A stretch of DNA of 64,000 nucleotides, from assembly GCA_029264995.1 (NCBI GenBank), contig JAJUKC010000002.1, forward strand, positions 47,266-111,265. The letters are read 5' to 3'. The position numbers and the translations under genes were made by a program. Shown piece after piece: positions 29,217 through 39,685 of this stretch (within the stretch, counting starts at the first letter, position 1; each line of letters opens with the position of its first letter). Origin of the DNA: Marinobacter sp. (GTDB lineage Bacteria > Pseudomonadota > Gammaproteobacteria > Pseudomonadales > Oleiphilaceae). Under the pieces are notes generated by a model. The model searched no databases. It saw only the letters and a program-made list of their open reading frames with translations, and was not told the origin of the DNA.

Positions 29217-30271
29217 ATCGAACGCACCTTACCTCGAATCTGTCTGGCGAATGCCAGAAAGCCCGAGATCTCTGCCAAGAACTCATTATCGCTGATCGTC
29301 TGTTTATCCAGATAGCGTCTCAGGGTCAGATAATCATCGCCTTCTGACACAAAGCCCAGATTACAGGTAGTTGCTGACCGAATATTCATTTTATTGAGCC
29401 AAGGTAGCTGGGCCGGATCCCACTTACCGCTCGGATAACAGAAATGCTCAAGAGACTTACCGACAAGAGGCTCAAGAAACTCGCGATTTTCACGAATTTC
29501 ACGGTTAGCCTGGTCCTTATCCATAGGGAAAACGTGACGATGCGTGTGAAGCTGGACGTCAACCCCCTTCTCCGCAATCATCTGAAGTTCTTTCTTGCCC
29601 ATCAGCCTAAACATTCCAGCTGTCACCATACCGCCGTAATTCAATTCCAATTTGCCACACAAAGCTTTCAGAATATTTTGGCGGCCATCCTCGTCACAGT
29701 TTTCTCTACCGTAGTTAATTATTCTCTCGCACCACCTCTGCTTCTCCACAGAATCTCCAAGATCAATATGATTGACCCCGGGTAGCCCGATAGCAGAAAG
29801 ATCCCCCTTCAAACTAGACCTATCGGTTTTCCAAAACAGATACTGAACCATGACATTAAAAATAGGGGTCTGCTTCTCTGCGTAGTAAGAAGTCACGTAT
29901 ATAGTCAGCGGATAACCAAATTCCTGACAACATTCGACCAGGGTCTCTGGTGAGTTCAGATAACCATCATCGGCTGTAATCACAATTGAATTAGCCGGCA
30001 GTGATCCTCCGGATAACCTGTTTAGTGCATCTCCGAGCCCTAGCACCCGATATCCATGATCCTTTAACAGTTTCAACCTTCCACGAAACCTATCCTCTGT
30101 CATAAATACGCCTGGCCACCACTCGTGTTCATCATCCAGCGAGATACCGTGGTAGCAAAGGATCATCAACTTGTGCCGAAAAAGTCGCCGCATCAGATAA
30201 AAAGCGCCCAATCTCCTCAGCATTCCATAAACCCGATCTTTCACACCGTCATCCCCTTCGGTATTCAACAA
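29207..30271 (-). CDS. Polysaccharide deacetylase (NodB-like)
   Basis: 354 aa; CYHGIS, ITADDGYLNS, HTHRH, FCYPSGKW. Confidence 0.88.
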   Translation of the reverse strand: MLNTEGDDGVKDRVYGMLRRLGAFYLMRRLFRHKLMILCYHGISLDDEHEWWPGVFMTEDRFRGRLKLLKDHGYRVLGLGDALNRLSGGSLPANSIVITADDGYLNSPETLVECCQEFGYPLTIYVTSYYAEKQTPIFNVMVQYLFWKTDRSSLKGDLSAIGLPGVNHIDLGDSVEKQRWCERIINYGRENCDEDGRQNILKALCGKLELNYGGMVTAGMFRLMGKKELQMIAEKGVDVQLHTHRHVFPMDKDQANREIRENREFLEPLVGKSLEHFCYPSGKWDPAQLPWLNKMNIRSATTCNLGFVSEGDDYLTLRRYLDKQTISDNEFLAEISGFLAFARQIRGKVRSIWN

Positions 30272-32180
30272 GCCAAGCCTGGAACATCAAAATGCCCCAA
30301 AGCTCAAAACTATAATCTTCCCGGCCAGAAAGATGCTCCTTCCACATCCAGCGCACCATTCCCGTATGCCAGTATGCTTGCTGAGCAAGCCGATGTTCGG
30401 CCAGTAGCTCCTCCGCCCACTCCCGGAGCGCGCCTCTCAACCAAGCCGCGACCGGTACAGCGAATCCCTGCTTGGGACGGTCAATAAGGTCCCGCGGTAC
30501 ATAACGGTATAGCACAGACCTAAGGACCTGCTTGCCAACGCTGCCCTCCAGATTGAGGGAATCGGGTAGCCCCAGTGCGAACGACACAATTTCCGGAGCC
30601 AGCATTGGAATACGTGTTTCCAGGCTGCATGCCATAGCCGCGCGATCCACTTTGGTCAGAATGTCATCTGGCAGATACCAGTTAAGATCCCGCCACATCA
30701 GTGTCTTGAGCGTATTATCCGGGATCCCCTCAGCTAGTGCACTGTTCAATCCATAACCATAATCCCCGGCCTCCTTGAGCGCGATGGCAGGGTCTGGCCA
30801 GAGGGACACCGACCGGCGGTAAAATTCAGAAAGATCGGAGGCTTCGGCAATCGATCGAGTTCTACACAGCTGATACTGGATTGCTTCTACGCTTCGATGC
30901 CGCTGGGAATGCACCAGGACATGGACCAGCCGGGCAGACAGCCTCGGTGGTAAACTAGCAGCAATACGCTTAAGACGAGCAACAGCAGATGACCGGCTAT
31001 TCCACCCATTCAGCATGCCAGGATAACGGGTATAGCCACAGAACAACTCGTCGCCGCCATCGCCGGATAGGGCCACCGTGACATGCTTACGCGTCATCTG
31101 ACTAACCAGAAATGTGGGAATTTGCGAGGAGTCCGCAAAGGGTTCATCGTAAATTACAGGGATGTTCGGAACCAAGTCTCTGGCTTCCTGCTCAGTCACG
31201 TAAAGCTCGGTATGGTTCGTACCAAGATGCTTCGCGACCGCCGCTGCGTGTTCTGCCTCATTGAAGCCTTCTTCACGAAAACCAATGCTGAAGGTACGCA
31301 CTGGCTGACTGGCCATGCTCTGCATGATGCCAACCACGGTAGATGAGTCGATGCCACCGGACAAAAAAGCACCGAGTGGTACATCAGAAACCATTTGGTC
31401 ACTGATTGACTGCTTCAGTAGCCTTTCGAGCTCATCGGCAGCACTTTCTAACGTAAACCCGGACCGCTCCTCAAAGCAGGTTTCCAGCTTCCAATAACGT
31501 TTGGTCTCCGGTAGCTGACCGGACTGAGGATGATCGAGGTCGAGGCAGACATAAGAAGCCGGCGGTAGCTTGCATATACCCTGGTGTATGGTGCGGGGCG
31601 CCGGAATCACATTGTGGCGCAGAAGCGCAGGCAGGACGGATGTATCGATTGCCCCCTGCCAATCGGGATGTTGGCGTAATGCCCGAAGCTCTGAACCAAA
31701 AAGCAGGCTTTCACCCTGCCAGCCATAGTACAGGGGCTTCTCACCCATTCGGTCCCTTGCCAGATAAAGCTTACGGAACCGCTTGTCCACTAACGCGAAG
31801 GCGAACATTCCCGAAAGTCGCTGGAGTGCCGATTCGACCCCCCACGCTTCGAATGCTGCAAGCATGACTTCAGTATCTGAATGCCCTCGAAATATCGCAC
31901 CTTTGGCTTCCAGCTCTTTGCGCAGCAGGCGAAAGTTGTATATTTCACCGTTAAATGCAATGACAAAACGGCCGGACTCCGACGCCATCGGCTGGGCGCC
32001 AAACTTGGAAAGATCAATAATCGAAAGGCGACGGTGACTCAGGCCGAGGGACAAACCGTGGTCAAACCATATTCCCGCACCATCGGGTCCCCTATGCTCG
32101 ATAGCACGACCCATCTGCTCTAGAACATGTTCCGCGTCAGAAAACGGTTTTGTACTAACAAATCCGGCAAAACCACACAT
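30249..32180 (-). CDS. Asparagine synthase-like amidotransferase (XrtA-type)
   Basis: 643 aa; MCGFAGF N-terminal Cys, HRRLSIID, SGGIDSSTV PPi motif. Confidence 0.92.
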   Translation of the reverse strand: MCGFAGFVSTKPFSDAEHVLEQMGRAIEHRGPDGAGIWFDHGLSLGLSHRRLSIIDLSKFGAQPMASESGRFVIAFNGEIYNFRLLRKELEAKGAIFRGHSDTEVMLAAFEAWGVESALQRLSGMFAFALVDKRFRKLYLARDRMGEKPLYYGWQGESLLFGSELRALRQHPDWQGAIDTSVLPALLRHNVIPAPRTIHQGICKLPPASYVCLDLDHPQSGQLPETKRYWKLETCFEERSGFTLESAADELERLLKQSISDQMVSDVPLGAFLSGGIDSSTVVGIMQSMASQPVRTFSIGFREEGFNEAEHAAAVAKHLGTNHTELYVTEQEARDLVPNIPVIYDEPFADSSQIPTFLVSQMTRKHVTVALSGDGGDELFCGYTRYPGMLNGWNSRSSAVARLKRIAASLPPRLSARLVHVLVHSQRHRSVEAIQYQLCRTRSIAEASDLSEFYRRSVSLWPDPAIALKEAGDYGYGLNSALAEGIPDNTLKTLMWRDLNWYLPDDILTKVDRAAMACSLETRIPMLAPEIVSFALGLPDSLNLEGSVGKQVLRSVLYRYVPRDLIDRPKQGFAVPVAAWLRGALREWAEELLAEHRLAQQAYWHTGMVRWMWKEHLSGREDYSFELWGILMFQAWLVEYRRG

Positions 32181-32183
32181 TCC

Positions 32184-33698
32184 TTATTTCCTTCCCGCCA
32201 TACGAGCAATCCGTACATTCAGATATGCTCTCTCGTCCCTGTTTAATACCAGCAACCAAAACGCCATAAGCCACGAAATACTGCTCAGCAGTGCGCCAGC
32301 AACAATCTCCGAGTAGGAATCGTATGCCAGGAACTCACCCATACCCAATAGAATCAACGCCATTATCCCTGCCGGGGCAAATCCCGGCAGCACCGAAACA
32401 CGAAGGTACTCCGTGACAGATAGTTCCAGGTGCTTGCATGTATAATTGAGATATAAAGGCACAAAGATGAGCCCCGGTACCACTGAGGCAAAAGCCACAC
32501 CTTCCAGACCAAAAGGGTGCACCAGAACAAGGCTAAGACCAATATTCAATATCGCGGACAAAGGCGTAAGACGGGCAAAAATTCCATGCTTGTTAATCGC
32601 CGTAAGATAACGGCTGGCAAAAGGGTTTATGAATGGCAGAACGGTAAAGAAAACCAGAAACACGATAAGCCATTCCGCCTTCTCACCAAACTCGGGGCCC
32701 AGCCAAATCGAAATAAAAGGCACGCCCAACAACAGCGCCCCAGTACCCATGGCCAAAAGAATACTGACAACGTAACGGGACGAAACTAGAAAAATCTGCC
32801 GGATGGTGTCGTTCTCTGCCTTCGCGCTCAGGCCGCTAAATAGCGGCATAAAGGCGTGGGTTAGTGTCCACCCGAGATTTCGAATATGCTGAGTCAGGTT
32901 CGCTGGGATGCTATAAAACGGCACCATGGCGGGCCCCATAATCAAGCCAATAACCAAAACATCTGTGGCGTTTTCAACTCGGGTAGCAATACCCTGAATG
33001 AAGGATTTGAAACCGAAAACAATCAGATCTTTTAGCCGCAGCCAAGAGTACGATCGCCAACGGGCCCTAATCGCACCGAATGCCGGGCGGGAAAGTAACC
33101 ACATGAAGAGCAGGTATTTTATGGAAATCCCAATTGCATTAATGCCTGCTAAAAGCACCAGTCCGTTTTCAGGAGTGATGAACAGATAAAGAAGCGTGGA
33201 GCCTAATATGGAATTGATAATCGTGATGTTGTTTTTAAGATAGTACTTCTGGAAACCTTCCAGGTAGCTTTCTGCAACATACCCGGGAAATGAGATTAAC
33301 AGGTGGGCACCAATGATGATCAGAAACAGCGTGTATTTCTGGTAGGTCTCACCTTCCGGGGCGATTGCACCTGAAAACCAGACTCCCCAGCAAAAGAAGA
33401 ATGCGAAAAGAAGCAGCCCGACCATCATCATGAACGCAATTGCGGACATGTACACAGACTGAAGCGCCTGTGAATCCTGCTCCGCGTGGTGTTTCGCGGC
33501 ATACCGACTGATGGCAGGCCTCAGGCCTAGGTCCAATATCCCCATGTAGCCGATCACCGCGCCAATCATCTCCCACAAACCGTAGTCGTACTTTCCTAGG
33601 TTGTGAACGAAGACGGGGGTCATAATAAAGGTGATTATCAATTTAACGATCATCACCAGGACATTTGATCCGGTATTTACGAAAAGGGTTCGAATCAT
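32184..33698 (-). CDS. Polysaccharide flippase (Wzx/MATE-like)
   Basis: 504 aa polytopic; KYDYGLWEMIGAVIGYMGILDLGLRPAISRY. Confidence 0.87.
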   Translation of the reverse strand: MIRTLFVNTGSNVLVMIVKLIITFIMTPVFVHNLGKYDYGLWEMIGAVIGYMGILDLGLRPAISRYAAKHHAEQDSQALQSVYMSAIAFMMMVGLLLFAFFFCWGVWFSGAIAPEGETYQKYTLFLIIIGAHLLISFPGYVAESYLEGFQKYYLKNNITIINSILGSTLLYLFITPENGLVLLAGINAIGISIKYLLFMWLLSRPAFGAIRARWRSYSWLRLKDLIVFGFKSFIQGIATRVENATDVLVIGLIMGPAMVPFYSIPANLTQHIRNLGWTLTHAFMPLFSGLSAKAENDTIRQIFLVSSRYVVSILLAMGTGALLLGVPFISIWLGPEFGEKAEWLIVFLVFFTVLPFINPFASRYLTAINKHGIFARLTPLSAILNIGLSLVLVHPFGLEGVAFASVVPGLIFVPLYLNYTCKHLELSVTEYLRVSVLPGFAPAGIMALILLGMGEFLAYDSYSEIVAGALLSSISWLMAFWLLVLNRDERAYLNVRIARMAGRK

Positions 33699-34826
33699 TT
33701 ACAAACCGCCCGAGAGATTATGGTACAGACCCCGGAGGGTCCCTGCGGGCCTTTCAATTGCGAAACGTTGAACTGCTTCAGGTTGATACTTCCTGAACAC
33801 GTCTTTGGTCGGGTTTTCTATTTCTTTTGTGATCAATTCGGCGAGCCCCCCGACATCTCCCGGAGAAAAAATTCGGGCGGGTGATCCCGCGACAACCTCA
33901 CGAAGCCCTATGCAATCTGTCGAAATAAGCGGAACACCCGCCGCCAGGACTTCCATCCCCAGAAGACCACATGCCTCCCAGCGTGAGGGCATGACGACCA
34001 TATCCATCGCCTTGAGCATTGCGGGCATATCATCAGTTCCATCCATTTGGATAAAGCTGTCACCAAGCCCCAAACTCTCCAGATACGAATAATCTTCCCT
34101 AATAAACCCTCCCCACCCGAAAGTAACTACCACCGGAAGCGGACGATTACCCTCATTACGCTCCTTTATTAACGCAATTGCCTCAACAAGCGTGCGAAAT
34201 CCTTTCTGACCCATGAATCGGCCGAAAAAGCCAATAATAGGGACATGAGCTGAGATTGAAAGTTCTTCTCTTATGTTCCAAGGAACACCGCACTCAAAGT
34301 AATGCGTATCAATACCGTGAAGAATAGGGTAAAAAGCTGACTGGGAAACGCTTGGAAAAAACTCCTGAAAATTGCGGGTAGCGTCCTCGGTTACAGTATG
34401 TATCGCATCAATTCTATCGAAGACCAAAGCCATAATAACCTTTTTTATTTTGGATTTTACACCCAAAAACTGAGACGGAAGAAAGACATCATGTGCGGTC
34501 ATTAGATGCTTTGGACTAGCGACAAAAGTTGAGGCTATTTCAGTTAGTAATCCAGCTCCAAACCCATGCGAATGTATAAGGTCATAATCTTCTGATTTCA
34601 GCTTGTCCCTAACAGACCTTAAAAACTCGAGCGGAGTACATCCTGAGTGGATCACATTAATTTTTCCCGGCCCGACCGTCGCATTAAGGAAACATTGAAG
34701 TGAACCATCAGAATCCGGTGCAATAAGCACAAAGTTGTCGTCACTGAATGCTGGCTGCTGATACACGTACCGAAAAAAGGTTTTTATGCCACCACTTGGC
34801 TGCATTGCCGTCATTAGTACTTTCAT
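33699..34826 (-). CDS. Glycosyltransferase family 4
   Basis: 375 aa; IGFFGRFMGQKGFRTLVEA, MPSRWEACGLLGMEVLAAGVP. Confidence 0.88.
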   Translation of the reverse strand: MKVLMTAMQPSGGIKTFFRYVYQQPAFSDDNFVLIAPDSDGSLQCFLNATVGPGKINVIHSGCTPLEFLRSVRDKLKSEDYDLIHSHGFGAGLLTEIASTFVASPKHLMTAHDVFLPSQFLGVKSKIKKVIMALVFDRIDAIHTVTEDATRNFQEFFPSVSQSAFYPILHGIDTHYFECGVPWNIREELSISAHVPIIGFFGRFMGQKGFRTLVEAIALIKERNEGNRPLPVVVTFGWGGFIREDYSYLESLGLGDSFIQMDGTDDMPAMLKAMDMVVMPSRWEACGLLGMEVLAAGVPLISTDCIGLREVVAGSPARIFSPGDVGGLAELITKEIENPTKDVFRKYQPEAVQRFAIERPAGTLRGLYHNLSGGL

Positions 34827-34840
34827 ATATAAACCTAAAG

Positions 34841-36229
34841 TCAGCCGTTTAATTTCCCGGCTCGTCGAATAAACCTTTTTGCCAATGGAAACTTTAACTC
34901 AGTAGAAACCACCGCTTTATCAGCAACCGTCTTATTTATCAAAATATTATGAAAAGCCAAAGTCAGCCCACCAAATAAATACCAATAATATTGAGACAAC
35001 CCCCAATAATTTAAACTATAAACTGCATACATCCAAAAGACAGCAATCATGGATTTATTTAACATACGGTGGAAATTAAAACCATCGCCATCTAAGCCTT
35101 CAATCTTTGATTTATTTAAAGATAGTTTTTGATATACCCTGAAAAGAAAGACTAAGAAAATAATCGTCCCAATGATACCAAGCTCAATTAATAGCTCAGC
35201 ATATAGATTATGAGAAGCCTGTCGACGACCCAAGATGTGCGTTTTTGCCTCCGGAGTTGTACCTAAACCATGCCCCACAATTGGCCGCTCCAGACCTAGT
35301 GAAAACTCCCGAACAATTCCATCCAGTCGGCCGTCAACAGTGGTCGCATTAGAGGTCTCCGACTTACCAATTAGAGAGAGATATCGATCTTTTTGATCAC
35401 CACTCATACTACTCCATCCAAGAAATGCAATAACGATCGAGACTAAAACCAGTCTGAATTTCTGTTTAGACTCTTTAAAAATAAAGAAAGCAATCACTAA
35501 AAGAGCAACAAACGCGCCTCTGGATTGAGTAAGGATCAAAGCATAAAGAATTGGAAACAACAACAACAAATATATAACTTTATACTTCAAACCTCTCGAC
35601 CACAATAAATAGTGTATAAATGGTATTAAAGTAACAATAACGAATCCTAGTTCGTTTGGGTTAATAACATCTGAAGGAGCGCCAGCCAATCTTTGCGAAA
35701 ACTCACCGTGCCCGATATACGTCTTGCTTCCCCAATATCCCTCGGTAAGGTTGAGAAATAAAGGTTCGAAAATACGAACAACCTGACATCCTAAAAATAT
35801 AAAAAGAAATATCTTGAGTCTGCGTTCATTATCAACCAACAACGCCGTAAAGAAAAAAAACACAACAGCCTTCACGAAATCAGAAAGATTATTTCTCAAA
35901 ACGCTACCGGGCCACTCGACCAAAGGTAAAGAGATAAAAATATAACCTATCAAAACCAATAATACGGATGCTAATCGATCTTTACTCCAACCTGAAACCT
36001 TATCTCTCTGAACAAACAAAGAAATAGATATAATTAGCACGAGAAGCAAAGTAGGCCTAATAACACCGTATCCGGGTATTCGAGCAGAAAGATGCAGAAA
36101 AAAATCGATCAAAAAATATAAAAATATTACAAATGTAACACTGTTGATAGATCCTAAATTGCCTGCTTTTTTTTGATCACTCACGCCAATTACCGAGACT
36201 TTGGGACGGCTAATCATAATAGGTCTCAA
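34841..36229 (-). CDS. O-antigen ligase/polymerase (Wzy-like)
   Basis: 462 aa polytopic; LTQSRGAFVALLVI, GHGLGTTPEAKTHILGRRQASHNLYAELLIELGIIG. Confidence 0.85.
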   Translation of the reverse strand: MRPIMISRPKVSVIGVSDQKKAGNLGSINSVTFVIFLYFLIDFFLHLSARIPGYGVIRPTLLLVLIISISLFVQRDKVSGWSKDRLASVLLVLIGYIFISLPLVEWPGSVLRNNLSDFVKAVVFFFFTALLVDNERRLKIFLFIFLGCQVVRIFEPLFLNLTEGYWGSKTYIGHGEFSQRLAGAPSDVINPNELGFVIVTLIPFIHYLLWSRGLKYKVIYLLLLFPILYALILTQSRGAFVALLVIAFFIFKESKQKFRLVLVSIVIAFLGWSSMSGDQKDRYLSLIGKSETSNATTVDGRLDGIVREFSLGLERPIVGHGLGTTPEAKTHILGRRQASHNLYAELLIELGIIGTIIFLVFLFRVYQKLSLNKSKIEGLDGDGFNFHRMLNKSMIAVFWMYAVYSLNYWGLSQYYWYLFGGLTLAFHNILINKTVADKAVVSTELKFPLAKRFIRRAGKLNG

Positions 36230-37223
36230 CTAAATGATTCCGAAGCTGCATTCCCAAAAGCTCAACACCCGAGATCGATTTTAGGAATTGAAACCGATCT
36301 GGAGAGCCGGTATGCCTTCGCATGGCATAACGCTGAGCATGACCCTGAGTATCAGCGAACGCTACGGTGGCACAGGAAAATCCAGCTTCTTTAATAAATT
36401 TCACTTGGCTGCCAACAAAGTCGTCAGCTGTGCCATTGGGATAGCAAAATGACCTGATAGAATCTCCCAGCTTCTGCCTCAGTTTCTCGGCGCAACCAAA
36501 GATTTCATTCCTTGCCTCTTCCATTGACACCCGAGCCAAAGAAGGATGCGTAATCGTGTGCCCCCCGACCTCCAACCCTTCCGCCTGCATTTCCTCCAAT
36601 TGGTTCCAAGATACGGCTCGGTATTTTTTTGGCGGAATCTTTGGAAGATCAATTCTCCATGCTGCTGCCATTTCATTCAGACATCGTATCTTTTCGGCGT
36701 TATCGGCCTGAAGCATCAAGTGATTAATTTTCCAGTACTCAGCTTCGAACTGTTCATCCGGGATGGGCGTATTGATTCGTGCAATACTGAAGCTAAACTG
36801 GCCAGTGGAACATGGGGAATGTTCCAAGAGGTATCTAAGTTCATCGGGCCACAACCAGAGGTCTCCCGAAACGAATCCCGTCGTGACATAGAAGGTGGCC
36901 GGCACGCCATATTTCTTAAGAATGGGCCAGGCGATTTCGTAGAAATCTTCGTAACCATCATCGATTGTTATAGCAATTCGGTTCCTCGGTGTACGTTGCT
37001 TAAGATACAAATCCTCAGCAAGCTCAGAAACAGTGACCGGCTTATAGTTTTTGGCTATGTATTGAACTTGCCATTCGAACGTTGCAGCGTCCAAATGTCC
37101 GCGCTCCGCGTCTCGGGAAAAACGGTGATACATCAATATCCTGGGGTTCTTCGAAGTAATCAGCCTCGATAATTTATACCCCCCACAACTTCCGGCAAAA
37201 CGGACAAGGCGAGAAAGATTCAC
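36210..37223 (-). CDS. Polysaccharide deacetylase (NodB-like)
   Basis: 337 aa; MYHRFS, ITIDDGYEDFYEIAWPIL, GGHTITHPSLARV, FCYPNGT. Confidence 0.9.
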   Translation of the reverse strand: MNLSRLVRFAGSCGGYKLSRLITSKNPRILMYHRFSRDAERGHLDAATFEWQVQYIAKNYKPVTVSELAEDLYLKQRTPRNRIAITIDDGYEDFYEIAWPILKKYGVPATFYVTTGFVSGDLWLWPDELRYLLEHSPCSTGQFSFSIARINTPIPDEQFEAEYWKINHLMLQADNAEKIRCLNEMAAAWRIDLPKIPPKKYRAVSWNQLEEMQAEGLEVGGHTITHPSLARVSMEEARNEIFGCAEKLRQKLGDSIRSFCYPNGTADDFVGSQVKFIKEAGFSCATVAFADTQGHAQRYAMRRHTGSPDRFQFLKSISGVELLGMQLRNHLVETYYD

Positions 37224-38395
37224 TTTGCCTCCTGGGATGTAAACGACTCGGCATGGCTACCAATAAACGATTCATATAGGCGAACGTGAGCCTCAATCAT
37301 GTTACTCAGATCATGCCTTTTACTGGCCAGACGATAACCCGCCTCACCCATTTCACCTGCTACATCCTCTTCGTTACGCAATAGTTTGCTGAGATATGAA
37401 GCGAGACAGGCTACCTCCCCGCAAGGGTAAACATACCCCGTTCGCGTATGAACGACGGCCTCAGCATTGCCCCCTACATTAGATGCAACAACCGGCAAAC
37501 GTGCCCGCATGTACTCTACAATGGCATTGGAATAGCCTTCGGACTCAGAACAAGACAATCCGACATCCATCGCCGGCAAGATCTCCTTTACATCCGCTCG
37601 CGCCCCGAGGAAATGGACTCGTTCTTTTACGCCCAGCCGCAGAGCCAGCTCCCGGTATGGCCTCTGTTCGCCGGCTCCAACAAGCACCAACTGAGCATCG
37701 GGCACAGAACCTGAAAGAATGCTCATCGCACTGATTGCATCACCTATTCTTTTAATCTCACGGAGGTTAGCAACCAATATCGCAAAGCGCCCTTCGGCCG
37801 GGAGCCCCAACCGATTCCTCAGACGCTTTTTTTCCGCGTCTGACAACGGAAAACCTAGAGATTTATCTGTGGGGTAGCCATTGTAGATAATAGAGACTTC
37901 GTCGTGGTCGAAATGCTCTTTCTCTATAGTAACGCCTTTCACTGCTTCACTGTTTGCAATTACATGGCTTACAAAATGCCGCGTCTTTCGAAGAAGCGTC
38001 AGGTATCCCGATGTGTACCAAAACCCCATGTCACGGCGTGAGATAAAAGTCGGGATACCAAGCATCGCCATAATTGGTGGCAGAAGAATTGACGAATCGT
38101 TAAAGAAAACGTGGCATAGGCGATAGCCTGCCGCTTTCTTGCGTAACGCAAATCGCAGTAGCGAGATCCATGTTAATGGGCTCAGTACTTTCGATCGCCC
38201 AAGAACAGTGAATGAACAGGGCAAACCTCCCTCGCTCACAAACTTTGAGTTCCTCAAAACCAGAACTTCTGGATCAAAACGATCTGGCGGTAAGTTTTCT
38301 AACAATTGAATGAGTTGCCCTTCCGTACCGGCATAGGGACTCTCAAAGCAATCAATTACGTAGAGGATCTTCTTTGGAATTCCGCTTTCCATCAA
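37220..38395 (-). CDS. Glycosyltransferase family 4
   Basis: 391 aa; NLREIKRIGDAISAM, CSESEGYSNAIVEYMRARLPVVASNVGG. Confidence 0.9.
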   Translation of the reverse strand: MMESGIPKKILYVIDCFESPYAGTEGQLIQLLENLPPDRFDPEVLVLRNSKFVSEGGLPCSFTVLGRSKVLSPLTWISLLRFALRKKAAGYRLCHVFFNDSSILLPPIMAMLGIPTFISRRDMGFWYTSGYLTLLRKTRHFVSHVIANSEAVKGVTIEKEHFDHDEVSIIYNGYPTDKSLGFPLSDAEKKRLRNRLGLPAEGRFAILVANLREIKRIGDAISAMSILSGSVPDAQLVLVGAGEQRPYRELALRLGVKERVHFLGARADVKEILPAMDVGLSCSESEGYSNAIVEYMRARLPVVASNVGGNAEAVVHTRTGYVYPCGEVACLASYLSKLLRNEEDVAGEMGEAGYRLASKRHDLSNMIEAHVRLYESFIGSHAESFTSQEAK

Positions 38396-38410
38396 AACAA
38401 CTTCCTGGAA

Positions 38411-39292
38411 TTAGGTGATCGCTTCACGACCCCGGATTACGTCGAACGACCGCTTAGGGTCCCCAATGCCAGCCCGAAATAGATGCGCGATAGCATGAAG
38501 GAAACGACCTTGTTTCCAACGAACTTGTGCCATACGAAAATGCAGAAGCGCCATTCTCTTCCTGAGGACTGATTTTCTATAAGGATAGCGAGACTTGGCT
38601 CGGTTAAGAATCTCAAATCCGGCCCTCCAACGTCGCTCAAGACCAGTTTTACTGATCGACTCTCCATGTTTTCGATAGAAGAATACTGTTCCCCTAAGAA
38701 AGGTGTATGGTGCTATCTCGGCGATGCGTAAAACCATATCGTGGTCTTGCCCCGCCCGAAATCGCTCTTCAAAGAAACCAGCTTGCTGAAACACCTTCGA
38801 CCTCACCATGGCACCACCAGGTAATGCCATGTAACAATCCAAGAGAAGATCGTTGGGATCGCCCGTTTCCTTGTGACCATCGGGCGGAAGCGGAAAAAGA
38901 TGTTGCCCATTCTCTGACACGGCCATTGCTTGGCCGTACACCATCCCAACCTCGGGGTGCGCCTCGAGATAAGCTACCTGATCACGAATCTTGTCTTCGT
39001 GAAGATAGTCGTCACTATCCAAAATGACGATGTATTTTCCTTTCGCAGCCTTCAACCCCAGATTCAACGCAGATGACTGCCCCTTATTCTCGCGATTGGA
39101 GTGCGACAGCAACTCAAGCTTTTTGTCGGCCTCATACTTTTGCAGAATTTCGAATGTTCCATCGCTGGATCCATCATCAATAACGATGAATTCGATGCAG
39201 GGATAAGACTGGCCAAGCACCGACTCCACTGCTTCAGTGATATACTCCGCCCGATTAAAAGCCGGAGTGATTACGGTTACTAAAGGGTTCAA
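38411..39292 (-). CDS. Glycosyltransferase family 2
   Basis: 293 aa; VTVITPAFNRAEYITEAVESVLGQSYPCIEFIVIDDGSSDGT. Confidence 0.92.
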   Translation of the reverse strand: MNPLVTVITPAFNRAEYITEAVESVLGQSYPCIEFIVIDDGSSDGTFEILQKYEADKKLELLSHSNRENKGQSSALNLGLKAAKGKYIVILDSDDYLHEDKIRDQVAYLEAHPEVGMVYGQAMAVSENGQHLFPLPPDGHKETGDPNDLLLDCYMALPGGAMVRSKVFQQAGFFEERFRAGQDHDMVLRIAEIAPYTFLRGTVFFYRKHGESISKTGLERRWRAGFEILNRAKSRYPYRKSVLRKRMALLHFRMAQVRWKQGRFLHAIAHLFRAGIGDPKRSFDVIRGREAIT

Positions 39293-39685
39293 AGATTCAC
39301 CTGCTAACAGTTAAACGACTACAAACCACCTAACGGCAATATTTCGATCATAATGATTTTTTGGAATCAACATCGTCTTTATAGGTGCTTTTCCACTATC
39401 TAACTGACTTATCCGTGGTAACCATCAGTAATTGGCTAGCCCTGAAGACCTAACCGGCGATACCTTTTGAAACATCAATTTACACAAAATTACAGAGAAT
39501 AACCACCTGTGCGCGGCGCCAATTGATCAATTATTCATCAGGCTCTCAATAATCCAATTCAACGGCGTTAGGCGGGAGAAATCGTGAACAGGCGCCATGT
39601 ATTTTTCACAGAATCAGCTAACATTAACTAAAGAGCCACGTGCCAAGTGAACACTGTTGAAACGCTCAAGCCTACGGGTGGCATT

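Noticed and set aside
39530-39570. Possible minus-strand sigma-54 site (GG-N10-GC) upstream of GT2
   Set aside because: Only the GG/GC dinucleotides match; flanking -24/-12 consensus is poor.
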